A stretch of 64,000 nt of DNA. It comes from an uncultured Lachnospiraceae bacterium. GTDB lineage: Bacteria > Bacillota > Clostridia > Lachnospirales > Lachnospiraceae. The translations under genes and the position numbers were made by a program. The stretch lies in contig CAMOIJ010000004.1 in assembly GCA_946615865.1 (NCBI GenBank), positions 1 through 64,000 on the forward strand. The letters run 5' to 3'. This document shows, one piece after another, positions 52,178 through 60,878 of the stretch. The notes under the pieces were generated by a model that was given only the letters and a program-made list of their open reading frames with translations, searched no databases and had not been told where the DNA came from. How positions within the stretch are numbered: the stretch's first letter is position 1; each line of letters starts with the position of its first letter.

Positions 52178-53592
52178 TATGTCTCCTCTTGATCATCCGG
52201 CTTTATTTTGACAAATCTTGCCAGGAAAAAGCCGTCCGTACCATGCACATGGGGCAAAAGCTGAAGCTGATTTCCCCTGATCCCCGGGACTGTATCGGGC
52301 AGATAAGGGGCGAGCGGATCCGGGCGCAGTCCCATTTCTTTCTCAATGAACTCCGCGATCTCCCCGTTTTCTCCTTTATTGATCGTGCATGTGCTGTAGA
52401 TAAGTACGCCGCCCTCCTTCAGATAAACAGCAGCGCTCCTTAGTATACTCTTCTGAAGCTGAGCCAGTTCCGTGAGCTGCTCCGGCGTCACGTGATACTT
52501 AATATCTCTCTTGCGCCCTATGACGCCGAGTCCTGAGCACGGGAGGTCGCACAGGAGGACATCCGCCTTCCCTGCCTCCTCCGGAACCGGGATCAGCGCG
52601 TCTCTCTGCGCTACAACGACGTTGGGCAGATGCATCCTCCGGACATTCTTGAGGATCTGCGCCGTCTTCCCTTTGCTTAGGTCGAAAGCGTGCACTTTCC
52701 CCGTTTCTGTCCCACCGGCTGAGCCGGCCAGAAGCTTCGAGGCGCAGTGCATGGCCTTCCCTCCGGGCGCCGCACATACATCGTATACTGTCTCGCCGCC
52801 CGCAAGACCTGCCGCTTCCGCAACCATCATGGAGCTCTCATCCTGCACTGTCCACAAGCCTTCCCTGTATCCAGGAAGTTCCTGGATACTGTCAGTGCCG
52901 GTAAGCTCATAGCAATATGGCAGATATTGTCCCTTTACGGCCTTCACGCCCTTTTCGGACATCTGCGCCAGGATCTCTTCTCTTCGCTCCTGACTGCACC
53001 GGTCATCGAATCGGATCGCTACCGGACGCACTTTGAGCAGTGCTTCGAGGAGCTTCTCCGTCTCCTCTTCGCCAAGCTGCTCCCGCCACATACTGACGAT
53101 CCACTCAGGCATTGAAAACCTGCGGGAGAGAGATCCTGTATCGGAGAGATCCCCGGTTCCCGGCGCGCTGTCAGCTGCGAGTTTCCCTGCCTCCTTATCC
53201 CGCGCAGCACTGCGCAGAAGCCCGTTCACAAATCCCGAGAGTTCTTTCTTGCCATACTTTTTTGTGAGTTTGACTGCCTCATTGCAGGCGGCGGAATCCG
53301 GGACCGAGTCCATGTACAGGATCTGGAATATCCCCATGCGCAGGATATCCCTTATCACAGGCCTTATCCTGGCGCCCTTTTTCGCGTATCTCCTCAGCAC
53401 GTCGTCGAGCTCGATCCTGCGCTCGATCACGCCTTCCGTCAACCGTTTGACAAATGCCCGCTGCCTGCGGTCCATTCCCTCGCGCTCGCAGCGGTCCAGC
53501 ATCTCCTTCACCGCGATGTGGCTGTATGTTCCGTTTTCTCTTATCCCGGTCAATATTTCCAGGACGGCTTCTCTCTCGCCCAGTCTGTTCAA
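52177..53592 (-). CDS. rsmB: 16S rRNA (cytosine-967-C5)-methyltransferase RsmB
   Basis: Methylates C967 of 16S rRNA. The 471 residues comprise an N-terminal NusB-like domain (about 1-145) and a Rossmann methyltransferase domain with VYDVCAAPGGKAMH near 268-281, LLCDLPCSGLGVIGRK near 348-363 (catalytic cysteine in PCS) and YSTCTINKGENG near 395-406. The start is a TTG at 53592 with AGGAG upstream. Length is slightly above the usual 440. Confidence 0.96.
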   Translation of the reverse strand: MNRLGEREAVLEILTGIRENGTYSHIAVKEMLDRCEREGMDRRQRAFVKRLTEGVIERRIELDDVLRRYAKKGARIRPVIRDILRMGIFQILYMDSVPDSAACNEAVKLTKKYGKKELSGFVNGLLRSAARDKEAGKLAADSAPGTGDLSDTGSLSRRFSMPEWIVSMWREQLGEEETEKLLEALLKVRPVAIRFDDRCSQERREEILAQMSEKGVKAVKGQYLPYCYELTGTDSIQELPGYREGLWTVQDESSMMVAEAAGLAGGETVYDVCAAPGGKAMHCASKLLAGSAGGTETGKVHAFDLSKGKTAQILKNVRRMHLPNVVVAQRDALIPVPEEAGKADVLLCDLPCSGLGVIGRKRDIKYHVTPEQLTELAQLQKSILRSAAVYLKEGGVLIYSTCTINKGENGEIAEFIEKEMGLRPDPLAPYLPDTVPGIRGNQLQLLPHVHGTDGFFLARFVKIKPDDQEET

Positions 53593-53613
53593 AGTATTCT
53601 CCTGTTATAAAGA

Positions 53614-53649
53614 GAAGCGGCGAAACTGTATGTCACAATCTGCCGCTTC
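53614..53649 (-). terminator. Possible terminator between fmt and rsmB
   Basis: GAAGCGGC (53614-53621) and GCCGCTTC (53642-53649) with a 20-base loop. The minus strand continues TCTTTATAA. The large loop and mixed tail make it weak, perhaps allowing read-through into rsmB. Confidence 0.4.
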
Positions 53650-53672
53650 CGATGAATCTGTTATTGATCCTT

Positions 53673-54611
53673 TCAGCGCTCTGCCGTGAGTTTCTGTCCC
53701 GGCTCCACCTTCGCTCCCAGAAGAAAAGCCTGGGTGCTCATGCGCTTCTTTCCCTCGTACTGCACTTCCTTAAGGGCCAGAACGCCCTCTCCGCAATTGA
53801 CATAAATCGACTTTTTATCAGTTCCCTCCACAGTGCCGGCTTCGCCCTGCGCCTCACGGCCTGTAACCTCGGATCCCCAGATCTTGAGCATCTTGCCGTT
53901 CATGAAAGTGTAAGCTCCGGGCCAGCTGTTAAGGCCGCGCACCAGCCGCTCGATCTTCTCCGCCGGCATGTTCCAGTCGATGTTTCCCATCTCTTTTTTG
54001 AGCATAGAAGCATAGGACGCGGCTCCACTGTCCTGTCTGACCGGCGTCAGCGTTCCCGCCTCGATCATGGGAAGGGCCTCTACCAGCAGCTCTCCGCCGA
54101 GCTTGGCCATCTTCTCATAAAGACTCTCTCCCGTCTCGTCCGCGGCAAGCGGGATTTCCTCCTGCAGCAGGATATCGCCCGTATCAAGTCCGGCATCCAT
54201 CTGCATGATCGTGACTCCGCTCTTCTCTTCTCCGTTAATGACTGCCCACTGGATCGGCGCGGCTCCTCTGTATTTTGGCAAAAGAGAGGCGTGAACATTG
54301 ACGCATCCGTATCTGGGCAGATCCAGGATCTCCTGGCTTAGGATCTGGCCAAAGGCCGCTACCACGATAAGATCGGGAGCTTCCTCGCGCAGTCTCTGAA
54401 CCGCTTCAGGTCTCTTGACTCTCTCGGGCGAAAAGACCGGGATCCCCCACTTGTCCGCGCATTCGTGGACAGGAGTCATAATGACGCCCCTTCCTCTTCC
54501 CTTAGGTCTGTCGGGCTGCGTCACCGCGAGAGTAACCTCGCAGCCGCTCTTCATCATAGTATCCAGCACTTCCGCCGCCAGATCCGGCGTTCCCATAAAT
54601 ACGATCTTCAA
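53673..54611 (-). CDS. fmt: Methionyl-tRNA formyltransferase
   Basis: Formylates initiator Met-tRNA. The 312 residues begin KIVFMGTPDLAAEVLDTM and contain the formyl-transfer core: FGQILSQEILDLPRYGCVNVHASLLPKYRGAAPIQWA in the 95-130 region (catalytic N, H, D set) and ITIMQMDAGLDTGDIL-type loop, then the C-terminal OB-like domain from about 205. TTG start at 54611, overlapping the def stop with TTGA, so translation is coupled. Confidence 0.97.
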   Translation of the reverse strand: MKIVFMGTPDLAAEVLDTMMKSGCEVTLAVTQPDRPKGRGRGVIMTPVHECADKWGIPVFSPERVKRPEAVQRLREEAPDLIVVAAFGQILSQEILDLPRYGCVNVHASLLPKYRGAAPIQWAVINGEEKSGVTIMQMDAGLDTGDILLQEEIPLAADETGESLYEKMAKLGGELLVEALPMIEAGTLTPVRQDSGAASYASMLKKEMGNIDWNMPAEKIERLVRGLNSWPGAYTFMNGKMLKIWGSEVTGREAQGEAGTVEGTDKKSIYVNCGEGVLALKEVQYEGKKRMSTQAFLLGAKVEPGQKLTAER

Positions 54612-55129
54612 GCCTGCTCCTCCGCCTCTTCTTCGGTCTCCTTGGCAAACATCTCGTCCAGTTCCTCATTCGTGTAGAGTCTTCCCTCCACGAGTTCCAC
54701 ATACATATGGCCGTCCAGATGATCCAGCTCATGGCAGATTGCCCTGGCGAGAAGGTCCTCTCCCTCAATGGTGAATTCCTCCATATCTTCATTAAAAGCC
54801 TTTGCAATCACATGACGGGGCCTCTTGACCTGACCGCTCTTACCGGGTACAGACAGGCACCCCTCCCAGCCGACCTGCTCACCGTCCTCTTCGATGATCT
54901 CCGGATTGATCATGACGATGGGCTGATCCTGTTCCGCGCTGACATCGATCACGACGATCCTCTTGAGCATTCCCACCTGGGGCGCGGCAAGTCCCACGCC
55001 GTCAGAGTCGTACATTGTCTCTTTCATATCCGCGATCAGCTGTCTGAGCTTGGGAGTCATCTCCTTCACTGCTTTGGCTTTTTTGCCGAGCACAGGATCT
55101 CCCAGTTCTCTGATCATTCTAAGTCCCAT
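54608..55129 (-). CDS. def: Peptide deformylase
   Basis: Removes the N-formyl group from nascent proteins. The 173 residues carry all three motifs: GVGLAAPQVG (about 44-53), EGCLSVPG (about 93-100, metal-binding cysteine) and HELDHLDG (about 136-143). The tail is acidic (EETEEEAEEQA). It sits directly before fmt, its functional partner, and after priA. Confidence 0.97.
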   Translation of the reverse strand: MGLRMIRELGDPVLGKKAKAVKEMTPKLRQLIADMKETMYDSDGVGLAAPQVGMLKRIVVIDVSAEQDQPIVMINPEIIEEDGEQVGWEGCLSVPGKSGQVKRPRHVIAKAFNEDMEEFTIEGEDLLARAICHELDHLDGHMYVELVEGRLYTNEELDEMFAKETEEEAEEQA

Positions 55130-55186
55130 ATCTGCTTTCCGCCTTTCTTAACATATACTCTTTATCTGAGACCGGCCTTGTTCCCC

Positions 55187-57439
55187 TCAGAAAGGGCTGA
55201 CCGGATCAAAATCAAACTGCACCTGCACCTGCGGGTCCTTCCCGATCTTCACCAAATAGGCGTAAAACGCCTCGGCGCGGTCCTTACATCTCACAAGTTT
55301 ATCATAATTTACATCTTTGATATAGATGACATATCTGTATTGGTCTCGGATCTTTGTCAGAGATCCCTTCGCGGGCCCGATCACCAGCACCTCCGGATCG
55401 TCCCTTACAAACAGTTCTCTGAGCCTGCCCGCGAGGCTTTCCGCTCTGTCCTCATTATCCGACTGCAGCTGAACGCACAGCATATGCGCCGCCGGCGGAT
55501 AAAGAAGGAGCGACCGGTAGTTCATCTCCTCTTTGTAGAATCCCTCGTAGTCCTGCGCGGACGCGTACTGCACAGCGTAATTCTCCGGCTGATAGGTCTG
55601 GATCACGACATTTCCGGGCACTTCTCCCCGGCCGGCTCTCCCCGCAGCCTGTGTCAGCAGCTGGAAAGTCCTCTCCGCTGCCCGGTAATCCCCCGCGTAG
55701 AGCGACATGTCCGCCAGCAGGATCCCCACAAGCGTGACGCCCGGGAAATCGTGTCCCTTCACGATCATCTGTGTTCCCACAAGGATGTCCGCCTCCCGAT
55801 TGGCAAAAGAGGAAAGGATCTTATCGTAGCTCCCTTTCCGTGAGGTGGTATCCGCGTCCAGACGCAGCACCCGCGCGCCGGGATACCGTATCTTAAGGTG
55901 CTCCTCGATCTGCTCCGTTCCGGCTCTGAATCCGGAAATGTAGGGAGATCCGCACTCAGGGCACTCCTTCACTCCCGGCTGCTCGTAGCCGCAGTAGTGG
56001 CAGACCAGCCTGTTATTTTTGTGCAGGGACAGCGAGATGTCGCAGTGAGGGCACTTGATGACCGATCCGCAGGACCTGCAGGATACGAACCCCGCCACGC
56101 CGCGCCGGTTGAGAAAGAGAATGGACTGCTCTCCCCGCTCGAGACGGTCTTCAAGAAGCTGCTGCAGCCGCTCCGACAGGATCGATCGGTTTCCGTTTCT
56201 GAGTTCCTGCCGCAGATCGGCGATCTCCACAGTCGGGAGCGTGCCTCCCGTCAGTCTTTCCGTAAGAGTGTAGAGCCTGTATGTGCCGTCCTGCGCTCTG
56301 TAATAGGATTCAAGGGACGGCGTCGCGCTTCCCAGCACTACACAGGCGTTCTTGAGCCTTGCCAGCTCTTCAGCGACTTCCCTCGTGTGATATTTTGGCA
56401 TCGATTCATTTTTATAACTGCCCTCGTGCTCTTCGTCGATCACGATGACGCCGAGCTGCGCGAATGGAGTGAAAAGAGCACTTCTGGGCCCTATGATCAC
56501 ATCGATCTCACCTCTACGGGCGCGCTCCCACTGGTCCGCTTTCTCGCTGTCGGAGAGCGACGAGTTCATCACCGAAACCCTCTCGCCAAAATAGCGATAG
56601 AACCTCAGCAGCGTCTGGTAAGTCAGGGCGATCTCGGGAATGAGCATGATCGCTTTCCTTCCGCGATCGACGATCCCCTTGATGATAGAAATATAGACCT
56701 CTGTCTTGCCGCTTCCGGTAATGCCATGGATCAGGCTCACCGTGCTCTTTCCCGCGTCAAAGTCAGCCAGAACGCCGTCCACTATGGCCTTCTGCGCTTC
56801 ACTGAGCTCCTTTCGATCCTCATCCGCTTTATCAAACAGGACAGGATTGCGGAAGGACTCCTCCTCTGTGACTTTTATCACCCCGGCCAAAGACATCGCT
56901 CTGATCACAGGAGCGGTGATATGCAGTTTCCCTGTTATCAGACTGTAGGGCTGCCTCGGGACCTCCATAAGTTCACGAAGGAGACGCTCCCTGGCGACCT
57001 GGTGCTTTCTTATATAGATCTCGAGCTGCTTCTGAGCCTCCTCCCGGGAGAGAATCAGTTCGATCTCCCTGGTTTTGACAGGTTTTCCGGGTTTTCTCGA
57101 TGTCAGCACAGTCCTGAGGGCTGCAGCCATCGTGGAACCATAGCGGCGTTTCATCCAGGCGGCAAGCGCGATCGCGGTCGCTCCGTCGTCGTCCTCGCTG
57201 TAGCCGCTGTCATTGACGGGAAGTTCCGCGATCTCCTTCACCTTTTCGGGATCCATGCCGCAGTCGTCCTTCAGAGTGATCACATAGCCTTTGCGCAGTA
57301 CATTTCCTTTGCCGAACGGCACCATAACAAGGCTCCCGGGCTGCAGCACTTCCTGCATCCTCTCGGGAACCCTGTACGTGAACGGCCTGTCCAGCTTGTT
57401 ATAGGCGATGTCTATGATGATCTCCGCGTATCTGCTCAA
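55187..57439 (-). CDS. priA: Primosomal replication restart helicase PriA
   Basis: Reloads the replisome at stalled forks. The 750 residues include the N-terminal DNA-binding part, Walker A GITGSGKTEVY near 241-251, the DEEH box VIDEEHEGSYK near 340, and a zinc-binding module with four Cys pairs (CRSCG, CPHC, CHYCG, CPECG at about 455-500), then helicase motifs ending GRAGRGEVPGNVVIQTYQP. TTG start at 57439. It is immediately downstream of murE and upstream of def. Confidence 0.97.
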   Translation of the reverse strand: MSRYAEIIIDIAYNKLDRPFTYRVPERMQEVLQPGSLVMVPFGKGNVLRKGYVITLKDDCGMDPEKVKEIAELPVNDSGYSEDDDGATAIALAAWMKRRYGSTMAAALRTVLTSRKPGKPVKTREIELILSREEAQKQLEIYIRKHQVARERLLRELMEVPRQPYSLITGKLHITAPVIRAMSLAGVIKVTEEESFRNPVLFDKADEDRKELSEAQKAIVDGVLADFDAGKSTVSLIHGITGSGKTEVYISIIKGIVDRGRKAIMLIPEIALTYQTLLRFYRYFGERVSVMNSSLSDSEKADQWERARRGEIDVIIGPRSALFTPFAQLGVIVIDEEHEGSYKNESMPKYHTREVAEELARLKNACVVLGSATPSLESYYRAQDGTYRLYTLTERLTGGTLPTVEIADLRQELRNGNRSILSERLQQLLEDRLERGEQSILFLNRRGVAGFVSCRSCGSVIKCPHCDISLSLHKNNRLVCHYCGYEQPGVKECPECGSPYISGFRAGTEQIEEHLKIRYPGARVLRLDADTTSRKGSYDKILSSFANREADILVGTQMIVKGHDFPGVTLVGILLADMSLYAGDYRAAERTFQLLTQAAGRAGRGEVPGNVVIQTYQPENYAVQYASAQDYEGFYKEEMNYRSLLLYPPAAHMLCVQLQSDNEDRAESLAGRLRELFVRDDPEVLVIGPAKGSLTKIRDQYRYVIYIKDVNYDKLVRCKDRAEAFYAYLVKIGKDPQVQVQFDFDPVSPF

Positions 57440-57458
57440 ATCCTATTCGTCTCTCTCC

Positions 57459-58979
57459 TCAGCCTTCCTCCAGGATCTCCCTGATCAGCACTCTCTCATC
57501 CATGGGATACTTGTGACCCTTGATCTCCTGATAATCCTCGTGTCCCTTACCTGCCAGAACGACGATGTCCCCAGGCTCCCCGTTGCGGATCGCATAACGG
57601 ATCGCTTCTTTTCTGTCGGGGATCGTCACATATTTTCCATCAGTGCGGGAGATACCCGTAACTATATCCTCAATAATGGCCATCGGCTCCTCGTCCCTGG
57701 GGTTGTCCGATGTGATGATGCTCAGTTCCGCAAGCTTTCCGCTCACTTCACCCATTTCGAAGCGGCGCAGTTTCGAGCGGTTGCCGCCGCAGCCGAACAG
57801 GCACACAAGCCTGTGGGGCTCATATTCGCGGAGCGTCGCAAGAAGGCTCTCAAGAGCCATCGCGTTGTGCGCGTAGTCGATCATGAGAGTAAAATCATCG
57901 CTGACCTTCACCATCTCAATACGGCCTCTGACGTGTACCTTCAGAAGCGCCTTCCGGACATCCTCCGGTGTGACATTAAAGTGCCTGCATACAGCGATAG
58001 CGCACAGCGCGTTATAGACGCTGAAGCGTCCGGGAGCCGGCACCTCCGCATGGAAGTCCATTAGGCCCTTCACGTCGAATTCGACGCCCAGTTCTCCCGG
58101 CTTTTTGATAAGCTGCAGGTTCTCCGCGTGCAGATCCGCCTCAGGGCTCAGCCCGTAAGTCTCTACGCTGCAGGTGTGGCCGTCCATGACCTTCTTATAA
58201 TATTTGTCGTCCGCATTGAAGATACCTACCCTGCACTGACGGAAGAGAAGGCTCTTGCACTGCAGGTAGTCGTCGAAATCTTTGTGCTCGTTGGGACCGA
58301 TATGATCGGGCGACAGATTCGTGAAAATGCCGAGGTCGAATAAGAATCCCTGGGTCCTGTGCAGCATGAGCGCCTGGGAGGAGACCTCCATGACCACAGC
58401 CTCTATGCCCGCGTCCGCCATGTCGCGGAAAGTCTTCTGCAGGACCGTGGACTCCGGAGTCGTATTGTGCGCCGGGATCCTGACATCCCCGTATAGTATC
58501 TCAATGGTGCCGATAAGGCCCACCTTAAATCCCGCGGCTTCCAGGATCGATTTCACCATATAAGTCGTGGTGGTCTTTCCTTTGGTTCCGGTGACGCCGA
58601 TGATCTTCATCCGGGAAGCCGGATTTCCGTAATAAGCCGCCGCAATGTAAGCCATCGCGTATCTTGTGTCCTGTACTCTGATGATGACCGGCTCCTTCAC
58701 CGGTGTCTTCCCTTCCAGATCGGACAGGTCAAGGTCCTTCTGCACTACCAGAGCGGCCGCGCCGTCCAAAAGAGCCTGCCTTGCGAACTCATGGCCGTCT
58801 CTTACCGCGCCGACGATGCAGAAGAACAGGCAGTCCTTCGAGATCTTGCGGGAATCGTTGACGATCCCGCTCACTTCAGTCCCGCGCAAAGCCCGGACCC
58901 TGTCGTGATCCATGATCACTTCTCCTGCCAAAGTATTGAAATGATAATCCAGTTTGCCGATCAGTTCCGCAATCTTCAT
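57459..58979 (-). CDS. murE: UDP-MurNAc-tripeptide synthetase MurE
   Basis: Adds the third residue to the peptidoglycan precursor. The 506 residues show the Mur ligase P-loop GVTGTKGKTTTTYM near 129-142, the carbamylated-lysine and substrate region, and DNPRDEEP near 420. The DNPR motif is the usual mark of meso-diaminopimelate specificity, so the cell wall probably contains mDAP. ATG at 58979 with TAGGAG upstream. It lies 20 bases before priA and outside the dcw cluster. Confidence 0.95.
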   Translation of the reverse strand: MKIAELIGKLDYHFNTLAGEVIMDHDRVRALRGTEVSGIVNDSRKISKDCLFFCIVGAVRDGHEFARQALLDGAAALVVQKDLDLSDLEGKTPVKEPVIIRVQDTRYAMAYIAAAYYGNPASRMKIIGVTGTKGKTTTTYMVKSILEAAGFKVGLIGTIEILYGDVRIPAHNTTPESTVLQKTFRDMADAGIEAVVMEVSSQALMLHRTQGFLFDLGIFTNLSPDHIGPNEHKDFDDYLQCKSLLFRQCRVGIFNADDKYYKKVMDGHTCSVETYGLSPEADLHAENLQLIKKPGELGVEFDVKGLMDFHAEVPAPGRFSVYNALCAIAVCRHFNVTPEDVRKALLKVHVRGRIEMVKVSDDFTLMIDYAHNAMALESLLATLREYEPHRLVCLFGCGGNRSKLRRFEMGEVSGKLAELSIITSDNPRDEEPMAIIEDIVTGISRTDGKYVTIPDRKEAIRYAIRNGEPGDIVVLAGKGHEDYQEIKGHKYPMDERVLIREILEEG

Positions 58980-58989
58980 ATGCCGTCTC

Positions 58990-60801
58990 CTAACTGTGTA
59001 TCCTGTAGTCCTTCACAATGTACTGCATGCTCTCTCTTCCGTTCCAGACATTGATGTCGGGATAATATACCATATCTATTGTAACATTTCCGGCGCCTCT
59101 GAAAAGCCCTTCCAGAGCTCCTCTTCCGGCAGTTTCGATAATGTCCTGCTCAAAATCAGCCGCGTCCCCGAACCGGATCAGGTCGATCCTGGCGCCCGTG
59201 TCATCCTGCGCGCCGAGCCTTACCACATTTCTGTTCCTGCCCAGCACTCTGGCCGACAGAAGCCGGATATTCCTCGTGACAAACAGAGGCCTGGGATTAT
59301 CCGTGCCGCAGGGTTCCAGCAGCGCCAGTTCCCTGGTCATATCCACCCCCAGAAACCTCGGCGGAAGTTCCATGTCGACCCTGATCACTTCCTGCAGCTG
59401 CTCTTTCGTGAGTGTGCAGTTCTCCTCGATCCTTCGGCTGAACTCGGCGAAGTTCTCCTCCTTCATCGAGAGTCCTCCGGCCATCTTGTGGCCGCCATAC
59501 TTGATGAACAGATCCTCGCAGGCGTTCATCTCCGCGTACATGTCGTAACTCTCGATGGAGCGCCCCGACCCCTTCAGCACGCCTTCCTCCGAGTCTGTCA
59601 GGACAAAAGCCGGCCTGTGCATACTCTCCTTGATCCTGCCGGCGATGATCCCCGCCAGAGATTCGTGGCAGCCGCGCAGAAGAATGACCAGAACGCGCCT
59701 GTCCTGCATATTCTCAGCCTCGATCAGGGCAGCGGCGGCGTCCGTACCCTCTGCGGTCATACTCTTTCTGCTGTCATTGAGCTCCTTGAGCTGCTGCGCG
59801 TTTTGCAGCGCGCTGACAGGATCCTTCTCCATGAACAGTTCCAGTCCCCTGTAAGCTGTGTCCAGCCTTCCGGTCGCGTTGAGACAGGGCCCGAGCACAA
59901 ATCCCGCGTGATAACAGGTCAGAGGCGTCTGCGCGAGTCCGGTCACACTGATCAGCGCCTGCAGTCCGATATTATCCGAAAAAGAAGCCTCTCCCAGCCC
60001 TTCTCTGACGATGACCCTGTTCTCATCTCTGAGCGGCATTACATCGCAGACTGTGGCGATGCCTGCGAAAGGGATCAGATAGCGCCTCAGTTCCCTGAAC
60101 TCTTCGCTGTCAACCCCGCCCGTCAGTCTTTCCGCGAGCAGCAGGCAGATCTTAAAGGCTACCACAGCGCCGCATATATCGGGAAAGGGATAGGATGAGC
60201 CTCCCGTTACGCTCTCCGGGATCTTCGGGTCCACCACCGCGTCGGCCGGCGGAAGCAGATACTCCCGGCTGCCGTCCTCCTGCAGTTTGAAGGGCACTTC
60301 GTGGTGGTCCGTCACAATAACTGTCATACCCAGATCTTTCGCGGTCTGCAGAGCCTGTACTGCCGTAATGCCGTTATCGCAAGTCAGGATCGTGTCGACG
60401 CCATCCTCCGCCGCCTCTCTTACAAGCCGCTCATTGATGCCGTATCCGTCCCGGACCCTCTCCGGAAGCTTCGCGTCCGCCTCGATCCCGAAGCTGCGCA
60501 GCGTGTACCAGAGAATGAAAGAAGAACAGATCCCGTCCACATCGTAGTCCCCGATGATCCGGATCCGCTTTCCCTCTCTGCGGTTTTTTGCCAAAATATC
60601 GACAGCTTTTTCTGCATCCGGCAGCAGCGCCGGATCGTGAAGATCTTCCAGCGTCCCCCTGAGGAACTTTTCTGTGGCTTCTTCCCCGATCACATCCCGG
60701 TTCCGGATCAGGCGCGCAAGTACGGGAGAGATCCCGCAGGCCTGTGCTATTTTGTTAAAATCCGCCCTCTTGGTGATTACGATCCACTTCTTTTCCTTCA
60801 A
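58990..60801 (-). CDS. recJ: Single-stranded-DNA exonuclease RecJ
   Basis: 5'-3' exonuclease for recombination and mismatch repair. It has about 603 residues with DHH-family motifs GDYDVDGICSS near 77-87, DNGIT and DHHEVP near 155-161, the DHHA1 region with GGHKMAGGLSM near 440, and a C-terminal OB fold. I choose the TTG at 60801 because GGAGAG lies six bases upstream; the ATGs at 60816 and 60813 have no site and almost touch the secDF terminator. TTG starts are frequent in this genome. Either start leaves the domains intact. Confidence 0.92.
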   Translation of the reverse strand: MKEKKWIVITKRADFNKIAQACGISPVLARLIRNRDVIGEEATEKFLRGTLEDLHDPALLPDAEKAVDILAKNRREGKRIRIIGDYDVDGICSSFILWYTLRSFGIEADAKLPERVRDGYGINERLVREAAEDGVDTILTCDNGITAVQALQTAKDLGMTVIVTDHHEVPFKLQEDGSREYLLPPADAVVDPKIPESVTGGSSYPFPDICGAVVAFKICLLLAERLTGGVDSEEFRELRRYLIPFAGIATVCDVMPLRDENRVIVREGLGEASFSDNIGLQALISVTGLAQTPLTCYHAGFVLGPCLNATGRLDTAYRGLELFMEKDPVSALQNAQQLKELNDSRKSMTAEGTDAAAALIEAENMQDRRVLVILLRGCHESLAGIIAGRIKESMHRPAFVLTDSEEGVLKGSGRSIESYDMYAEMNACEDLFIKYGGHKMAGGLSMKEENFAEFSRRIEENCTLTKEQLQEVIRVDMELPPRFLGVDMTRELALLEPCGTDNPRPLFVTRNIRLLSARVLGRNRNVVRLGAQDDTGARIDLIRFGDAADFEQDIIETAGRGALEGLFRGAGNVTIDMVYYPDINVWNGRESMQYIVKDYRIHS

Positions 60802-60825
60802 GACTCTCTCCATCATTAATACGCG

Positions 60826-60862
60826 AAAAATCGAGGGAACGGACGCTCCATCCGTTCCCTCG
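60826..60862 (-). terminator. Intrinsic terminator of secDF
   Basis: CGAGGGAACGGA (60832-60843) and TCCGTTCCCTCG (60851-60862) form a perfect 12-bp stem with a seven-base loop; the minus strand continues ATTTTTCG. It is only ten bases from the nearest recJ ATG. Confidence 0.9.
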
Positions 60863-60878
60863 GGTCAGTTTACTATGA

